In this document: positions 29,241 to 30,000 of the stretch, in pieces
Position numbering within the stretch: position 1 is the first letter of the stretch
How the letters are laid out: every line of letters begins with the position of its first letter
From: Bigelowiella natans CCMP2755
Taxonomy: Eukaryota > Cercozoa > Chlorarachniophyceae
Reading direction: 5' to 3'
Assembly (NCBI GenBank): GCA_000320545.1
Contig: ADNK01002407.1
Coordinates: 1-30,000 of the forward strand
DNA length: 30,000 nt
Program-made: the position numbers and the translations under genes
Notes under the pieces: generated by a model
The model's database searches: none
The model's input: the letters and a program-made list of their open reading frames with translations, nothing else
What the model was told of the DNA's origin: nothing

Positions 29241-29870
29241 TATACAAAGTGAATGGATACATGTATTTGATGTTCTTTTGTGCTCAGATAATGGGGTTTG
29301 ATGTGATGTTGGACGCCGATCGGAACGCTTATCTTCTCGAGATCAATGACCACCCAAGTCTCAAGGCCCCGTCGCCTTTGGATAAGGTAGTTTCGCGGAG
29401 GGGAAGGGGGGGGGGGGGGGGGGGTAAGGGTTGGATTGCAGTCTTGCCGAAAATCAGCATCGTTTCAGATGTCCTCAGGGGTCTTACGAAGTGTTATTTT
29501 TCACAACTTTTTTCTTTCTTCCTCCGTTGGAACAGCCTATAATCCCAACCATGGCCAAATTTACCAGCGCCATATCTTAACGCACGTTGTTCGAATGCGG
29601 TAGGTAATCAAAGCAGCTGTTTTGCGCACAACACTAGCTCTCGTAGACCCCGACTGCACGCCAATAAAGTCACGGAAAAATCTCGATTTCCCGGGGCCCC
29701 CGGCAAGGAATAGCAAGGTGGGTTCAGCTGCCGCGGATGATCAAAAGCAGGAGGATGGAGGCACGGCAATGGCGACGCAAACGAAGCTTGGGCGCCTCGA
29801 AATGGAGTTTCTTGAAGTTGATGCAGAAGCCGAGTATAAGAGTCAAATGCCAGAGATGTTTGATTGCTAG
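22680..29870 (+). CDS. Tubulin-tyrosine-ligase-like (TTLL) enzyme, about 21 exons, about 673 aa
   Basis: TTLL ligases add glutamate or glycine chains to tubulin tails with ATP. Exons: 22680-22813, 23139-23220, 23536-23583, 23827-23900, 24602-24695, 24733-24781, 25001-25068, 25234-25319, 25502-25532, 25859-25909, 26200-26314, 26653-26687, 26749-26893, 27127-27230, 27500-27562, 27833-27925, 28157-28204, 28528-28582, 28753-29033, 29288-29386, 29604-29870; all phases agree. Family signatures: RFPGMKDFCTK, FYPRSWVL, CYILKPDGGLQG (ATP Lys about 271), QEYISKPALIDSTKFDMRIY, GLARFCTTPY, MHLTNYHLN, and the metal-binding GFDVMLD...YLLEINDHPSL (Glu570, Asn572). Two insertions are notable: a 48-residue charged helix (about 290-337) and a 90-residue Ser/Ala/Gly-rich segment (exon 28753-29033). 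The first six exons are less conserved and rest mainly on phase. The TAG at 29868 overlaps a donor, so the true C-terminus may lie further on. Confidence 0.9.
22883..23044. repeat. (CT)n and (GT)n arrays in TTLL intron 1
   Basis: CT units (about 22883-22925, then degenerate) and GT units (about 22983-23044) with two interruptions, followed by a short (GC)n at 23052-23062. Confidence 0.9.
23468..23515. repeat. (TTC)n array near exon 3 acceptor
   Basis: About 15 TTC units with one interruption end 20 bp before the acceptor TTTTCCCCAG of exon 23536. It probably serves as part of the polypyrimidine tract. Confidence 0.9.
23624..23687. repeat. (AT)n-(GT)n compound microsatellite
   Basis: AT array (about 23624-23648) running into a GT array (about 23656-23687) in TTLL intron 23584-23826. 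Confidence 0.9.
25930..25970. repeat. (AT)n microsatellite in TTLL intron
   Basis: AT/TA units in intron 25910-26199. Confidence 0.85.
26902..26935. repeat. (AT)n microsatellite in TTLL intron
   Basis: About 15 units, followed by a short CA run, in intron 26894-27126. Confidence 0.85.
27246..27462. repeat. (CT)n, (CA)n, (GA)n and (TA)n arrays in one intron
   Basis: Intron 27231-27499 is almost entirely simple sequence: CT (about 27246-27300), CA (27307-27330), GA (27361-27397) and TA (27431-27462). Confidence 0.9.
28316..28507. repeat. (AT)n-(CA)n-(AT)n arrays in one intron
   Basis: Intron 28205-28527 holds two AT arrays (about 28316-28382 and 28476-28507) around a CA array (about 28423-28470). 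Confidence 0.9.
29183..29238. repeat. (AT)n-(GT)n compound microsatellite
   Basis: AT (29183-29210) directly followed by GT (29211-29238) in TTLL intron 29034-29287. Confidence 0.9.
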
Positions 29871-30000
29871 TACGCGCATATACAGGCCTCAATTTGCTGA
29901 TGAAAATGCGTCATTCGATCATTGCTAATTGCCACGCAGCCGAGATGTGTGCGTCAGGGGGCCATGCAGCAGTTGCCATGCGAACGTGTTATGAGCGTGC
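29871..30000 (+). other. 3' end of TTLL gene or a further intron and exon
   Basis: After the TAG at 29868-29870 comes GTACGC, a good donor formed with the stop codon (TA|GTACGC). A branch-like TTGCTAATT lies about 10 bp before an acceptor GCCACGCAG ending at 29939. If spliced, the frame reads on through exon 29940-29994 to a TGA at 29992-29994. If not spliced, this is 3' untranslated sequence. Confidence 0.5.

Overview
The window is nuclear DNA from a eukaryote. Five of the six host genes are interrupted by many GT-AG introns whose phases I could check exon by exon. The introns are full of (AT)n, (GT)n, (CT)n and (GA)n arrays and C/G homopolymers. A NEK-family kinase and a tubulin-tyrosine-ligase-like enzyme suggest a flagellated or ciliated unicellular eukaryote, but I cannot place the lineage from sequence alone. 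No prokaryotic operons, tRNA genes, rRNA genes or CRISPR arrays were seen.

Layout: (1) 1-2171, minus: 3' part of a gene for a DEP-PH-cyclic-nucleotide-binding protein that runs off the left edge, with plausible further 5' exons to about 3006. (2) 3858-6558, plus: complete 11-exon NEK2-like kinase (378 aa predicted). (3) 6559-8993: gene-poor DNA with islands packed with GCTAGC and GCATGC palindromes, around a single-exon trypsin-like serine protease with a hydrophobic C-terminal tail (7570-8433, minus). (4) 8994-14708: a young Ty3/Gypsy-like LTR retrotransposon with two 326-bp LTRs that look identical, a CCCA target duplication, and pol split by a -1 frame change inside the reverse transcriptase. 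(5) 15328-19418, minus: a predicted type I membrane protein (about 546 aa) with signal peptide, repeated cysteine-hairpin ectodomain, Gly-rich stalk, TM helix and acidic tail. (6) 19419-21040: intergenic DNA with a duplicated hairpin and another palindrome island. (7) 21041-22174, minus: complete 6-exon DPH4/DNAJC24 homologue (183 aa). (8) 22680 to at least 29870, plus: TTLL polyglutamylase-like enzyme in about 21 exons (about 673 aa).

The genes do not form a pathway. The NEK kinase and TTLL enzyme are both typical of microtubule and cilium biology. DPH4 serves diphthamide synthesis on EF2 and sits head-to-head with the TTLL gene across about 505 bp. The most novel items are the cysteine-hairpin membrane protein, the tail-anchored protease between palindrome islands, and the frameshifted retroelement with atypical integrase and zinc-knuckle spacing. 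Exon models are my own hand splicing, checked by phase and conserved motifs, not by transcripts.
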